From Salticus scenicus (lineage: Eukaryota; Arthropoda; Arachnida; Araneae; Salticidae), in NCBI GenBank assembly GCA_963930645.1, contig OZ005652.1, forward strand, positions 355,318,602-355,382,601: a stretch of DNA of 64,000 nt. The letters are read 5' to 3'. A program made the translations under genes and the position numbers. Positions within the stretch are counted from its first letter, which is position 1. Each line of letters opens with the position of its first letter. Under the pieces are notes generated by a model. The model saw only the letters and a program-made list of their open reading frames with translations, was not told where the DNA came from and did no database searches. Positions 22,621-35,883 of this stretch are shown here, in pieces.

Positions 22621-25380
22621 TTCTGTTAAAAAAAGATTTTACGTATATTAAACAGAAATTATTTTGTTCCCAAGGTAATTTACATATTTATTTTAATATT
22701 ATCTCGTTATGGCAGTAACTGTGCAATTCCATATACTAAATTTATTTGTTTGATGCCATTTCCCAAAATAAATTTTTCCAATACTATCATACAATGAGGT
22801 TCATAAAGAAATGGTGTTAAAAATAATGCTATACTAAAAGATGTAACTTTTTATTGAGAAACAAGAAAGAAAAAAAATTAACGGGATTTTCTTTATCATT
22901 TTTATTGGAAAAAAAACTCTAGAAAATAAGTGTTTTTTTAACACACACACACACGTACTGTAGATTTATTTTTTTAAAGTGAACAGTACTGATCATCATG
23001 TTTTATTGACAACTTCATTTTTTATGTGTTCTCTATTTTTATTATTATTATTATTATTTGTTACATCAAATTCGTTTTAATTATAATGCGGTTGATTTAT
23101 TTTTAAAAATAAATTACATTTTCGGATCGAACATTATCCGTTCATGTTGGTGAATCGTATTACGCAATTTCGTTGAAACTTTTATAAAAACCGAGAAGAT
23201 AAGAAATTGCTACAGGAATTTACTGTACACATACTTACAAATATTTTCTATTAAACATTATGTTTTAAGATCATATTTTATCCCATTTTATCCCATATTT
23301 TATCCTATAAGTTTGAAGAGACAAATTATAAATTCATAAAAATTCAAGGAATTGATAGATTCTAAAGCGATTTGCGAAAAAGTTATTCTCGTGAAGGGGC
23401 TTGGGTATTATCTTTTAGAAGAGGGGGGGGGGGTTTAAAGTAAAAAAAATAATAATAATAGTTTAAACTTTTGTTGATAAAGTATAGAGTATTTAGATTA
23501 TTCACGTATAGAGAAATATGTGATATATACATATTTCAATATGTGAGAAAATGTCACATTTGCACGAAAAGCCATACTTATTTGCATTCAAATAAGTTTC
23601 TTCGTAACAAGTTACATTTTGCAAACAAGTTATGAAACTGTTAATTGCACTTTATTCGTCAGTTCTCAGCCAGGAAGTCACATCTTTACTAAACAAGCTT
23701 TATCTACCAAGTCAGTATTGAAAATAACATGTAATGCATGCACATGTAGTAGGCAGAAATGAACTCTGCCGTTAATCGTAAAACCGTGCAATTTTTAGGA
23801 TTCTGATTTGGTTATTTCTCGTTAAGCTTCTGCGCAGTGCCGTCTGCCGATGAAATTTTTAATTAGTTTTTTCTTACCCCCCCCCCCCCTAAAAAAAAAA
23901 TCACGAAAACAAATTTTCTGAAATCGCGTTCCATTCTACCAATTATTTCGATTTTATGATATTTTAAAATGTGTAAAGACTTAGATGACATCCAGCATTA
24001 ATTCCATTATCATATTTTATGGATACAAATAAAATTTAAGAATGTACGTGTTCTTTTAAACAAAGATTTTGTTTTTATCCGAGTTGTAACAAAAGAAATG
24101 ATATATTCACTAAAATTGAAAATAAGTCTTTTTTTTTTTTTTTTTTTTTTTTTTAAGGATTTCATAATTCGAATTTTTAACACTCAATGTTTCTTTTTTA
24201 AATTATTTTATTTAATACAACATATATCTTATTTCTTAGTTATTTACACTCTTATTTATTTATTTTAAACGTCTTGATAAAAAGAAAAACATGTCTTTTG
24301 CACTAAACAATATTTTTCTTCAAACTCCACTGTTTGATGAAAGATAGTGGGAAAGAAATAAATTTTTATTTTTTCCGAATGAGGAAAAAATACATTTTTG
24401 TTATTCTATATTATAAAATGTTGCGCTGTTGTAATAAAAACAACTACCTGATACTATAACGCTTCGGGTTGAATCTTTATCAATACATTTTATATGAGAA
24501 CATAAAAGCGTTATAATTATGAAATCACCTGGAATAATATACTTAAATTACAAATTATCAATCCAGTAGAGTACTTTAATGGTGCATTTAACACTATTTA
24601 CAACGATTCAAACAATGTAATTATTCGACAACACTAGCATTTTGTGAATTCCATAAATGAATATGTACTAATTTAATTTCCTGTTTATACCAATGGAATT
24701 CTGTCATAATAACAAATACCTTAATATAACGTTCGTAATGCTGTAATAACACATTTAGTACATGCTTTAACAAACTACATTATTAAATTTTGGATTAATA
24801 TATCAAATTAATGTCAGATACATGACACCTATTTAGGTATACTTACTATTATTATGAGCATGTATGAAATTGTAAATTCTATGTGTTACATTCCTAAATA
24901 ATTCCGGTTTCTTATTAATAAATTATATACAACCAAACACATCCAGTGATAATGTTTATTATTGTTAATATTTTCTATTTTAATTCTTCTGATATTTTCA
25001 ATTATTAGCTTTTTTCCATCTTGGTTTCAAGTAGAAAAAACTTTAGAATTTATATCTATGTATTATTTCGTTAAAAAAAAAAAAAAAAAAAAAAAAAGAT
25101 ATAAGTAGCTTTTTTTTTCTTTTTTTCCCCGCTAAATTATAAATTTTGTTGAAAAATCCCAGCTCGTATTTTCGTTGTTGAGAATTCGCCCTCGTAGCGA
25201 GGATATCGTGTGTTAAACGTTTAATTTATAAGTTTAAATTATCTGATTCGACACACACATGACTTTTTCTCGTTATGCATTTCAGTAGTGCAAAGATACA
25301 TTGCAGATTGAGTCTTAATATCAATAAAGTAACATAATAAATTTCAATCTACTTTAAAAATAATCAAAAATAGGTTTAGA
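22621..25380. other. AT-rich stretch with G, C, T and A homopolymers
   Basis: Notable tracts: (CA)n at 22941-22954, G run 23423-23433, C run 23877-23889, T run 24129-24154 and A run 25074-25097. No element ends or genes recognised. Confidence 0.45.
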
Positions 25381-25745
25381 ACAATTTATTCGACATTAAA
25401 ATCTGTGTGAGAGAGCTACTGCCTGCTTTCAACTGGACATCAACTTATTTATAAAAGAAAAAGAAATATCAAAGTTTCTATTAATTTGCTTTCAAGTTTA
25501 TAAATCTTTATCAAATTTTTCAAGTGGTAACTTAAAACGAAAGTGAAAATATAAAAATTTTAATTTCCTGCAGATTTTTCTTTTAAATGTTGTTGGTAAC
25601 AGATATGTACAGACCAACAGTTGAAAAAAGGAATTTTCTTACCGGGAACCTCGAAACGTGATATTATACAAAAAAATAGAGTTGAAAATCAAACATAAAA
25701 AAATACTTTACTTACAGTATCGGTATACAAAATTAATATTTTTCC
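25381..25745 (+). repeat. Dispersed tail-type repeat, copy 1
   Basis: Shares TTTATCAAATTTTTC(A/C)...CTGCA and a CTCGAAACGTG...ATACAAAAAA...ATACTTTA...TAGTAT/CGTAT-GG order with 30590-30870. The marker is a (C)TC(A/G)AAACGTG core about 60-100 bp before the end. Confidence 0.45.
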
Positions 25746-25819
25746 TCAGCAAAGTTCGTCAGTGTAATAAAATGTAGCAAAGGCAATTACATTCAATAGA
25801 AAACAACATTTAGCTTAAT

Positions 25820-26458
25820 TTTGAGTTTTCCTGTACATTGCCAATAAACTATATGGCCATCACATTGTGTACAAATTTAGCCATATATGAAAAAAGAAAA
25901 AAAAAAAAAACTTAACACAATATGAAGTAGACTTCCAGCGATTGCCAAGTATAGCCCCAATATTTTCACATAATTTGAGTAGTCCTGTAAGCGAATGATG
26001 AATGATTCTCATACTACAATCTATACAAAACATGCTTTTATGCATATACAAAATATGTCCATTTTAATTTCTTTATGTAAACCTATGGATTTTACACTGT
26101 ACTTACCAGAAATTTCCCTCTTAGACATAATGAATTTGAATTATCTTGGATATCCCTGTACACGAACCATTTGATAAAGTTCAGCAAAAAGATTCGTGTA
26201 GCATCCCCATCTGTTACAAATTTAGAATACCAAATTTGGAGTTCCTGCTATTATTTTTCTTGAGATATACTGATAACAAACATGCACACATGCAGACAGA
26301 CGCACAGATAAACACAAAAACACATACAAAAACCAAACTTAAAAAACACGATTTTTCGATTCAAGAGTCCTCAAAACGTGTCAAAGTTCTAATTAGAAAG
26401 TTTTACTCCCAAAACACTATTTTCTCTACCATATATCTGGGTAAGAGAAAGTAATAAT
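25820..26458 (+). repeat. Dispersed tail-type repeat, copy 2
   Basis: Collinear with 30890-31425: shared stretches include GAATTGAATTATCTTGGAT-type sequence (26131 and 31253), ACACGAACCATTTG / TCACGAAACATGTG and the closing CCTCAAAACGTGTC / ACTTAAAACGTATG. It ends in GGGTAAGAGAAAGTAATAA. Frames of 63 and 102 codons across it are repeat-derived and not conserved in the sister copy. Confidence 0.55.
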
Positions 26459-26514
26459 TTAAATTGTTAGCTTAAAAAAATCAATTTATTGCATGTTTAT
26501 AATTATGATAAATA

Positions 26515-26546
<32 letters not shown>

Positions 26547-28450
26547 CATACATATATACATATACCATCATGCGAGAGAACATATTACAGAACAATAGGC
26601 AAGTTGCTATATAGAGATCTAACATGATTCACATAAAGCTTTAAAATTCTCTCATTTGAATATTAAGCAAACTGTATTAAGGAAAATAATAAAGTAAATG
26701 AAAATGAACTTGTACTGCTATGAAAAAAAAAAGTTCTTTTAAATGGAAGCGCAAAATTAATTCATTATAAATATTATGAAATTTTAAGTTTTAAAATTAC
26801 AAAAACAAAATTGAAATTGATCCACGGTTTTCTCCCTTTTTTGTATATTAAAATTATAATCAATCTCTGATAACCCTTAAGATTGAATCCTAAACTATTG
26901 ATAACTAACCAACTACTGAGATCTACAGTAATTTCAAATCCATTGTATTTTCACGTATACCATCAACTTCGTAAAATTATCTTATAATTGTATTTCTATA
27001 TTCGACATTTCTAACTTTGCGTTGAATCTTTCTTCAAATGCATACACTCGAAATTTCAAATTAAAAAGGTAAATTTTTACAAAGAAGATTTTTTTTTTTC
27101 AGAAAAAAGCAAGAAAAATACTTTACATTGATCACAAAATTCTATAAACTCGCAAATTTTACTTCTGTTTACCCTAATAGTGAAACAAAACTTCGATAAT
27201 GTAATGAAACCTACACTGTTAAAATTTTCTGTAAATTTAATGTAAATATTTATCCAGAGTCTCTGTAAATTTACTGTAATTCTTAGTTAAAAGTGAATAA
27301 TCGAGATTCTCAATCTTTATTCTGTATTTTTACGTAATTTTATTATTTAACTTTTTAATTAAAATTAAAAATGACAGTTTTTACTTCAGAAAAAGCATTC
27401 CATGTTCGAACTATATTCTCACCAATAATTAATTAAATTAATATTAGTTATTAAAATGAATGTATAAAATATGTTTTTTTAACATCTCCGTTTAGTTTTC
27501 TCTGTAATTTTACGTAAGACTTAAGATAATAGATTACACAGAGTTTTCTGTTGAAATTTTTAACAGTGTTCCTTTAATAAACATATATTATGAAATATAA
27601 ACATATATTAATTGTTAAAACATGGATTAGATGTTCTATGAAAATCTTGGTGTCTACATTAAAATGAATAAAATTTAGTAGTCAAGCATAATTTAATATT
27701 TTATCGGGCGAAAATTACGCAATGAGCAATCGTATATTATGTGAAAATTAAGGTTAAAAAAAAATAGATTATCAGCTGAAGAAAGAAAAAAAAAGTGTCA
27801 AGATGAGACAACATGAGTTTGTACAGACAACGCCCTAAAAATAACAAATAATCTGAATGAGATATTAATAAATTTATATCATTTATTTAAAAATTAAATT
27901 GTAGTTATTATTCTGTGTTATATATTTTAAAGAGCTAGTTTTAAAGATGAGAAAAAATAAATTTGTTCTTACAATAAAATTTAAAATACGTGCACTTTAA
28001 AACATTAAATATAATACAGATATTTAAATATATTTTGTGAATAAGGTGCGTGTTGGTATTTTGTAATATGCTAATTAAGACGTTACACTTTAAATTTTAC
28101 GCGTCAAAAATGCAAAACAAAGTTGCTTGTTGAAAGAAACTTAATTAAATTTTTTGTCTTCTTGTTTTAAGATAATAGGAGTTTTAAACTACAACAATGA
28201 GGGAATGTGTAAAAGTAGATGTTTTGATATTAATTTTTTTATCATATTTTTTATAAATAAATATACCGTTGTTAATTAATTTTTTTAATTTTTAATTCCA
28301 CCATAGAAAATATAGATTTTTGTTGTACGAACTATATTAAGTAAAATGTATCGGTTTTATTATAAAAAATATATTTATAGTATAAGCGAATATAATTTAA
28401 ATGATATATAATTTTTATTCACAAATTAATTTTAACGATAACATTAATTG
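26459..28450. other. AT-rich stretch, no gene seen
   Basis: Self-complementary (TA)n with flanking ATACATA/TATGTATA at 26507-26566. At 27215-27300 and 27490-27560 the phrases CTGTAAATTTA / CTGTAATTTTACGTAA recur loosely. Nothing else supported. Confidence 0.4.
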
Positions 28451-28723
28451 TTTACCAATTAGTTTTAAGTGGAAATTTGATTTTATTCCATATTTATAAC
28501 TTGAGGCTTTGATGAAAATATTATGCATTTAGAAATATGGAACACATATAGGTGCAAAATTAATACACGTCAAATGTCGGTGGAGTATAGCATTTATTCA
28601 AGCGCTACTTTTACCAGATTTAATTCTTATTTTCCTCAAAATGCAAATTTACCAATTCATTTTAAGTAGCAATGTGTTTATATTCCAAATTTATAATTTG
28701 ACAAATTGATAAAAATACGATGC

Positions 28724-28754
<31 letters not shown>

Positions 28755-28855
28755 CCATATAGGCGCACAATTACTACACGTCAAATGTCGACGTACTAGA
28801 GTATTTCTTAAAGCGCTGGTTCTACCAGACTTAATTCTTATTTTGCACAAAATGA
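28451..28855 (+). repeat. Tandem duplication, two units of about 197-205 bp
   Basis: Both units begin TTTACCAATT(A/C)(G/A)TTTTAAGT and end CAGA(T/C)TTAATTCTTATTTT(C/G)C. Both contain ACACGTCAAATGTCG. The second unit has gained a (TA)n tract (28728-28754) where the first has unique sequence. The first unit covers 28451-28647. Confidence 0.8.
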
Positions 28856-30295
28856 AAGCATGTTAAAATGAATGCTGCCTTCCTTTATAGCATTTGTTTT
28901 AAATTTATATACAGTGAATTAAAAAAAAAAATGAAAAGAGAAGATTGAAAATGATTCTCAATTATCTTCTGATAAGATATTTATCATAAGATAGAAAATC
29001 ATATGTTAACTATAAATTAGTACATTGTACAGCACATAATAGTTAGTATTATTCTTATAGAAATGTATAAAACAAATATCTGGGTCTAACAACATTGAGC
29101 ATTTATATTTTATTTAGAACGTGAATTAGTGTTTTATTTTTAGTTTATTTAATATAAATATCCTAAAAATATAAACTGTTAAAATCCCCCATGTTTAAAT
29201 AAATATATAGAACAAAAAACTTTTTGCACTCTCAACCATTTAAAAAAAACTGTAGCAAAACTCCAAAATCTTTACTATAAATACGAAATTCTAGAAGTTT
29301 ATTTTTTGCCCATTATTTTTATCGTGTTGCAATACTCTATTACATTTTTCAATAACTACATCCAAATTAGCTATTTTAGGTTTATATTATTTTAAGAGAT
29401 TATAATTGTATTTTGAATGTAATTATATTTTCCATTGCATAAAGGTGTAAAAGAGTTACTTATTTAAAATATTTGACTTCTAATCAGTTACAAATGAATG
29501 TAAATATAAAAACAAATGTATTGAATAATTTGCTTCTGTTTAAAAGATATTCACAAGAAATACAAATTTACGACAAAACAGTTTATACGAAGATCAAATA
29601 ATATGCCAATTTATATTTGAAGTTAATGACATTCCTTGTACCATAACAAAGCATTAATTAATGCAATTTAAAATAGTGAGTACTAACTAGGAATTAAAAA
29701 ACTAATGCTCTGCAAAGAAAACGCGTTTATAAATATTAAATGATTCTAAAGCGACAGAATTTTCATCTACCATTCAAATGATTTAAACATGAGTAATTTC
29801 AGTTCAAACTTATTAAAAACAGAAAAATTAAAATATGTTTAAACAAGATGGCAAGCAAAAATATCTAATGCATAGCTGCGATATTTTAAACATTTTAAAA
29901 ATTTTGCAGGAAATGTGTAAACATTTAAGCCACGAAAGCACAATTTGAAGATGTTTCATTTGTAAACATAACGTAGAGTTTTGTATAAAATGAATTAAAA
30001 GTCAAATAGATTTTGTAAAATTTTGATAAATTAATGCTACAAAATACCTTTGTGTAAGATAATTATAAATAACTTGAATGGGAAACATATATAATAAAAA
30101 AATATTAATTAAAATATATAAACATATCATTATGTAAAGTTATAAATTTAAATTTCACCTTGTCAGATATATATATATAATATTCTACGCGTTAAAATTT
30201 TAAAGTCTCACTTAAATAAACTATAGTGGCACTCACACAACTTTCTGTTATCCTGAAATTCTATAATATAAAAACCCTTTGGAGATTAAGGGGTA
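28856..30295. other. AT-rich stretch, nothing recognised
   Basis: No repeat partner in the window, no long microsatellite and no supported frame. Confidence 0.45.
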
Positions 30296-30395
30296 ATCCA
30301 GGTAGCACATAACGTTGTTATAGAGTTGCAAATAAGTCTTAATAGTGAAAAATTTGTTATAACAATGCTATAGCAACGTTGGAGAAAGGTAACGA
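30296..30395. repeat. Fragment of an AACGTT-type inverted repeat element
   Basis: AGGTAGCACATAACGTTG starts the fragment; CGTTGTTATAG (30324) is mirrored by CTATAGCAACG (30370). Wording resembles the element at 63240-63544, which also begins near an AGCA motif and is rich in AACGTT. Confidence 0.4.
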
Positions 30396-30419
30396 GTATT
30401 TTTACATAAACCTTCTTTT

Positions 30420-30875
30420 AAAACAATTAAGACGAGGCTTCGGAATAGCTTTATTTCAGAAATGATTCTGTGTGTGGGGCCTAATTCTTCCCCGAAACCC
30501 CCGTTTGAATATTGTGCCTTCATTTATGTAGAATTCAAAAGATGTTGAAAAATTAAAAATTTTATTCTAAATTATTCAGAGAACTTTCATCAGCACTATT
30601 CCATGAAACTTATCAATCTTTATCAAATTTTTCCTGCAACTACCTTATATTAACTTCAAAATATAGCATTTAAATTCCCGAAATTATTTATTTTTAAGTT
30701 ACACAGATAAGAGATTTAGACAATGATTAAACGTTAAAAACTTGACTTTGGTATCCAGGTATCCTCAAAACGTGTAAATATACAAAAAACAGCTTTGATT
30801 ATTTAGTAGAAATATACTTTATTTAGCGTATGGGTATGAGGAATTAATTTTAATTATTGAGCAATATTCCTGGAT
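30420..30875 (+). repeat. Dispersed tail-type repeat, copy 3
   Basis: Contains TTATCAATCTTTATCAAATT (shared with copy 1), then ATCCTCAAAACGTGTAAA and a closing GCGTATGGGTATGAGG. Confidence 0.45.
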
Positions 30876-30879
30876 ACGG

Positions 30880-31425
30880 TAAAATATTATAGTAAAGCAC
30901 TTCGACTAATTACAACCCATAAAAAGAATGTTTTTGCTTAACTTTTGGCAGCTCTGTATATCTTTTTTAAATTATATACACACCACATACTACACTTAAA
31001 TATAATCCTATATTAATAACACATAGTAAAACCTGAAATGCACTTACGTCATTTTCCAAGTAGTGTCTCACTATATTCTAGTTCTTTTGTTTACCCCTGA
31101 AAACGAATTCTGAATGCTTTTTTATGCCACATTCTCCATGAAACAGGCTTTGATGCATATAAAAAATATGCATTCATTTTATTTGCTTGAGTTCAACCTA
31201 TAGATGTCAAATTCTACTAACCTGCAACTTTACACATGTATTTCGCGTAATGAAATTGAATTATCTTGGATGTTTCTGTTCACGAAACATGTGCCTGTTC
31301 TTAGTGTAAAGTTTTACACACACAGAGACCAACCTCTAAAAATATCTTTTTTTCTGTTTCAGGGGAACTTAAAACGTATGAATGTAACAAAAACACAATT
31401 TTGTCCCAAAAAGAATATTTAATCT
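30880..31425 (+). repeat. Dispersed tail-type repeat, copy 4
   Basis: Collinear with copy 2 as described there. ACACACAGAGACCAACC precedes the ACTTAAAACGTATGAATG core. A 72-codon frame at 31204-31422 is not conserved in copy 2. Confidence 0.5.
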
Positions 31426-33260
31426 CCGATACAAAGGTGTAAGAAGAAAAAAAAAGAAGTAATTCGCTTTTTTGTACAACTTATTTTAATATAGGAATAG
31501 AAATGTTCAATAACGAGAAAACTCTAAAAATTATATACAGATATTTTATTTAACACATTCTTTCTTTCTCAAATACTGCTACAGGAATCTCACTTAAATT
31601 GTTTCTTTAATATTCTGTGACATACAAATAAATAATCTCATTACCAATATTAAGAATATAAAGAAACGGTTTAAAAAAAAAAAATCGTGGATACTAAAAA
31701 AGTATCCTTTGTCTTCTAAAAGTTAAACTATTGCGCTGAAACGGATTATTGGATGAAAAAAAATCTATTAAGAAAAACAGCTATTAAGCTACAATATTTA
31801 ATATTTTTTTTTAATTAAATGAATAAAAATAGTAATGACTTACTGATTTATTTACCCAATTATTTATAAAATTTACTACAAATAATATGCAATTAACTAA
31901 AATAGTAATTATTAAAATATTTTGTCTAATTTTCGAGAAAACGAAAAGATGAATTTTGCTATTAAACAAAAATGTATGACTAAATCCTCAAATTTGAGTT
32001 TCCTGTTTTGGCTTAATTTAAATATATATATATTTTTTTAATCTTCATTTCAAATATACATACAGTTCTGTACTAACATGTTTTCACTATGAAACAAATC
32101 ACACATATATATGTATTTTTTTACGTGCTTCATTCCTTCCCATTTTGCAGAAATTATTATCTTTAATTTTTATTTTCTTTCCATATGGTTTTGCTGAGGG
32201 TTTGGAAAATTCAGGTGCTCAAAAAACTTGTTTAATCCTCTCAATCCGTCCTAAGCCGTGGCAACCTCTGCTTCTTCTTCTTCCTTAGTTTTTTTTTTTT
32301 TTTTTTTTTTTTTCTGCTATCTTTTGATGATGCTTGCTATACCTAATCTCATATACCAGTGTTTTAGAAGCAATTCATATTAACATTTTAAATAGCGTTA
32401 GCCTCTTTCAAGATATTTGAATATGTAGTTATTTTTTCATTCATTCACGTCTTCCTTCAAAGTGTTTAATCATATTAATGATGAATTAATATTAATATTA
32501 TTATTATTATCTGTATAAATGACACAAATATATTTTGTGTTAAAAAAATTAAAATTTTTTTTATAACATTTATAATATTGAGTTTACCCTGGAGAATAAA
32601 CATAATATTTATGAATGCAATTTTACTTTGTTGGTTTTATTTCGAAATAATTTTAGGGTTTTTTTTTATTTTTTTTTTAAATAAATTTCCAAAATACTGA
32701 CAAGATTATTACATTGATTTTAGAAATATATTTTTCATGAAAATAATAATAATTGTAATAATAATAATAATAATAATAACAATCCTAAATTCTATTTAGT
32801 AAATATTCTTTGGAAAAATTTGCCACTTTTATTTCTCTGAAAAATAATTTGGCGTTTAAAATGAGATATTGATTCATACGAGACAGACGTGACATTTTAC
32901 TAGACATTTGGTAATGGATGGTTTTAAACAGAAACATACGATTCATTTTTCTGTCAGGAAGGCTCTGATATATTTGAAAATAAATAACATTTATTAGAAA
33001 ATCGACGTAATTTTCTATTTTTACTACTTCATCTCAAGCATTATCTAAAATATAATCCTTTGAACTATAGCTTAACAATTTTTTTTAATTATCGTTTACG
33101 TGTTTATGTCTGTTCGTAGAAAATATTTGTTTTTAATAAATTCATAAAAATCATTTTAAATTGCATAATAATATAGTCGTATATTTAAAAGTAATTTTTG
33201 TAATTACTTAATCTATTTATCCGTCTAACTATAATAGCTCTCTCTCTTTTTTTACAACCT
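31426..33260. other. AT-rich stretch, no gene seen
   Basis: Poly(T) at 32288-32313 after a CTTCTTCTTCTTC tract, and TAA repeats at 32741-32780. No element ends recognised. Confidence 0.45.
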
Positions 33261-33304
33261 CTCTACCTATGTATCTATCTAACTATCTATCTATCTATCT
33301 ATCA

Positions 33305-33354
<50 letters not shown>

Positions 33355-33404
33355 AAGAGAGATAGAGAGAGAGAGAGAGAGATGATAGATAGATAGGTAG
33401 ATAC
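33261..33404. repeat. Palindromic composite microsatellite
   Basis: The order is (CTAT)n, (CT)n, (TA)n, then (GA)n and (GATA)n, the right half being the reverse complement of the left, including the transition GATGATAGATAG / CTATCTATCATC. The whole can fold into one hairpin. Confidence 0.85.
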
Positions 33405-33429
33405 ATATCGATATAGATATAAATATACA

Positions 33430-34135
33430 TGCGAAAACATTTTGTAAGGTCTGAGCGATTTCACTGGCTATCTGAGACCCCGATTTTAAACTTGAACTTA
33501 ATTTAATAGATGAATTTAAGAGACTAATTGGATTAAAATAAAATGAATAATTTATTTTGACTTGAAATATTGGGAGGAATGACTCGTGGAAAAAACTCAG
33601 TACTTAATCAGATAAATAAATTCAAGTAATAGTAAAAATACATCTTACCACTTCTGATTAAATTGTAAAAAGCAGGCAATCTAGCTCTCAGAAGATAATT
33701 CATTCTAAGCCCCGTTAATAAGAAGAAGCTCACATCCGCTAGGCAGCTTAATCCACTTTACAATAATACCGCTTCCCTAGATTCGCTCAGAATACTATTT
33801 TGTAAACGATGGTCTAAACATCTTTCATCAACATGTACACGCAACTCCCGCAAACCTTCACAATGCCGACCTTTTATACGACTGTCTATTTTACATATCT
33901 CTCTACGCGAAACTGTGATTGGCTATTACCTAACATATTTGCATATTTCCTTCTACATTCGCACCAAATTTCAGCGTCTTTAATTCAGATTCGCTTACGA
34001 AATTTAACATCTTCCCTTCCGCGCTTAACTTTTGCAAGTGCGTATATGTGGTAGTCTCATAAAAATGTATACAGATAATTAGAAGAAGTCCATTATTGCA
34101 TGCTTCAGACAGAATACATTTCAAGCATGGCTTTA
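33430..34135. other. Non-repetitive stretch of more balanced composition
   Basis: From 33660 to 34120 the sequence is less AT-skewed, with CCGCTAGGCAGC, CCTTCCGCGC and a CCAAT-type box (GATTGGCTATT near 33919) close to TTTGCATATT. Overlapping frames of 73 (plus) and 64 (minus) codons exist, but neither has a motif I recognise. It may be an LTR-like or promoter-like remnant; unresolved. Confidence 0.3.
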
Positions 34136-34539
34136 TACAGGTTGATCACAATAACTTTAAACTTATTAATTTTTTACTAGTACCCTTCTACTTTTGGAAC
34201 AAAACTTTAGCTAAAAGATATGAAGTATAACATATTATTTATCCTCTGAAAGTTTCAAGATATTTCGTTCAGTAATTTTTGAGAAATTTGAAAATGAACG
34301 CCTAAAATCGAAAGTGTCTAGTCAATTATGAAATGATAGTGTATAACTGAATTTTATATATTTATTCTTAATAGTAAGTCTTCGTTTTCCAGTGTTAACT
34401 TAATTGTTGAGATTGATACTTAATAAATCATATAACTATACCCTAATTCAAATAATAGCAATATCTCGACGAAAAAAAAAATGTATAATAGACTAATAGA
34501 TAAATTAAACAATTTTCTAAATTCCACTTCTTTTTGAGG
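34136..34539. other. Spacer, possible transposon end at its left
   Basis: ACAGGTTGATCACAATAAC at 34138 has the look of a DNA-transposon terminus, but no partner end was found. The rest is AT-rich. Confidence 0.3.
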
Positions 34540-34745
34540 TTGTGTGTCTGTTTGTGTTGTTTGAGGCCGATTGTCTACACTAGGTTCCTAGATTTATAGG
34601 TGGAATTCCCTCCGTGGGGCTCTTTCTAAGCGGTACGAGCCCATATTTAGGAGAATTTTGGAAAAAAAAAACGCGGAAAACTCTAGACGGCTAAGTCGAG
34701 GAGCGTGACCTGGGCACTTCCCGTCTATAAGCGTTTAGATGGGAC
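34540..34745 (-). mobile_element. SINE, minus strand, relative of the one at 8.5 kb
   Basis: Read on the minus strand it gives ACGGGAAGTGCCCAGGTCAC, then TAGAGTTTTCCGCG, TTAGAAAGAG and GTAGACAATCGGCCTCAAAC, collinear with GATGGGAAGTGCTGG, TCAGGTCACGCTC, TTAGAAAGATTC and GTAGTCAATCGGCCTTAAG of the first copy. The B-box segment is deleted here, so it is transcriptionally dead by inference. The tail is an imperfect AAACAACACAAACAGACAC. Confidence 0.55.
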
Positions 34746-34956
34746 CTTTTGAATGTGACTAATGGCGTATTTATTTACGTATTTTAGGATGGATTATCAA
34801 TGCCAACGATTTTACATTTCAACGTTAATATGACGCAATATATATATGTCTTTTTTCTCTGAAATTGAAAATGTTTTTAGAAGCATATTCTGTTGTGCAT
34901 AGTTTTTGGATGTCTGCAAATTGAGGAATGTGCTCTGTGAAATGTTTCTGAATGTA

Positions 34957-34999
<43 letters not shown>

Positions 35000-35738
35000 A
35001 TGAATCTCTATTTTTTTCCCCTTACAGTTGTATTTTACTACAGGCGTTTTGATAATTTATTTCTTCTTTTTAACGTGTTTATCAATGTTTGAAAAAAAAG
35101 CTTAATTTGAATATAAATAGTATTCCTGCCAGTGAGGCGACACGCCATCAGTTGCCTTTAAGTTTTAAATAAATGTTTCCAAAATTACAAACATTCACGA
35201 CAGATTGTTCGACTAAATTGTTTTTGTAAACTATTTCCTCTATTTTCTACGTATCTTAAAGTAACTGACACAAATAATTTTGATATTTAGTAAATACTAA
35301 TTATAGAAACATTTTTAGAAATCGAAATCTGTATGTTATTAACAAGCTTACAACTTAAATTTTCTGTCTTTAGTGCATAGTGTTATTAATTTAACATCGA
35401 CATCAATGGTTTATAGTAATGCTGCTTTTACACTATAAAAACACATGGATGCTTTCACGCTAAACTTATGTCTCTTTTTCCTTCCTCTTCCTCTTCCTCT
35501 TATTATTATTATCGATGTTTTTCTCTGTTTTAAGTTCTTAATTATTTTTTATCAAAAAGCCTAATCTATTCATGATCCGATGAGAGGAATATTTAGACCA
35601 TTTTTGTCACATGCTGATACATTAATCGGATGTTTTAGCATCTAGGCAGTTGAGCAAAGCTTATTAGAGCTTTAATTTTCGATCTAATAGTTTACGAGCT
35701 TAATTTTCTGGCTATGTAAATCTAGACTTTACACTTCA
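34746..35738. other. AT-rich spacer
   Basis: Contains a poly(T) run of about 36 bases (34961-34997) and a CTTCCT tract near 35480. No gene seen. Confidence 0.4.
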
Positions 35739-35877
35739 CAGGGATGGAACACGGGCGCAGAATTCATACCACTATCGATGTAAGAAAATTTTCTACTTCT
35801 TAAATCAACGATATTATAAGTAGAGAAATTTCTTAAACGGATTCCGGTATGAATTCTGCGCCCGTGTTCCATCCCTG
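35739..35877. mobile_element. Foldback MITE, 139 bp, perfect 32-bp inverted ends
   Basis: The left arm 35739-35770 (CAGGGATGGAACACGGGCGC, continuing to 35770) is the exact reverse complement of 35846-35877. Inside, GTAAGAAAATTTTCTACTT and AAGTAGAGAAATTTCTTA continue the pairing imperfectly. Both flanks read ACTTCA (35733-35738 and 35878-35883), a 6-bp target duplication. The CAGGG terminus is hAT-like, but 6 bp is short for hAT, so the superfamily is open. Perfect arms suggest a young insertion. Confidence 0.85.
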
Positions 35878-35883
35878 ACTTCA

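Noticed and set aside
26146..26454. 102-codon plus-strand frame
   Set aside because: Falls within a dispersed repeat copy; the homologous copy at 31.2 kb has a different, unrelated frame.
33833..34124. Overlapping 73- and 64-codon frames on opposite strands
   Set aside because: Neither shows a known motif, signal peptide or start context; composition alone does not justify a gene call.
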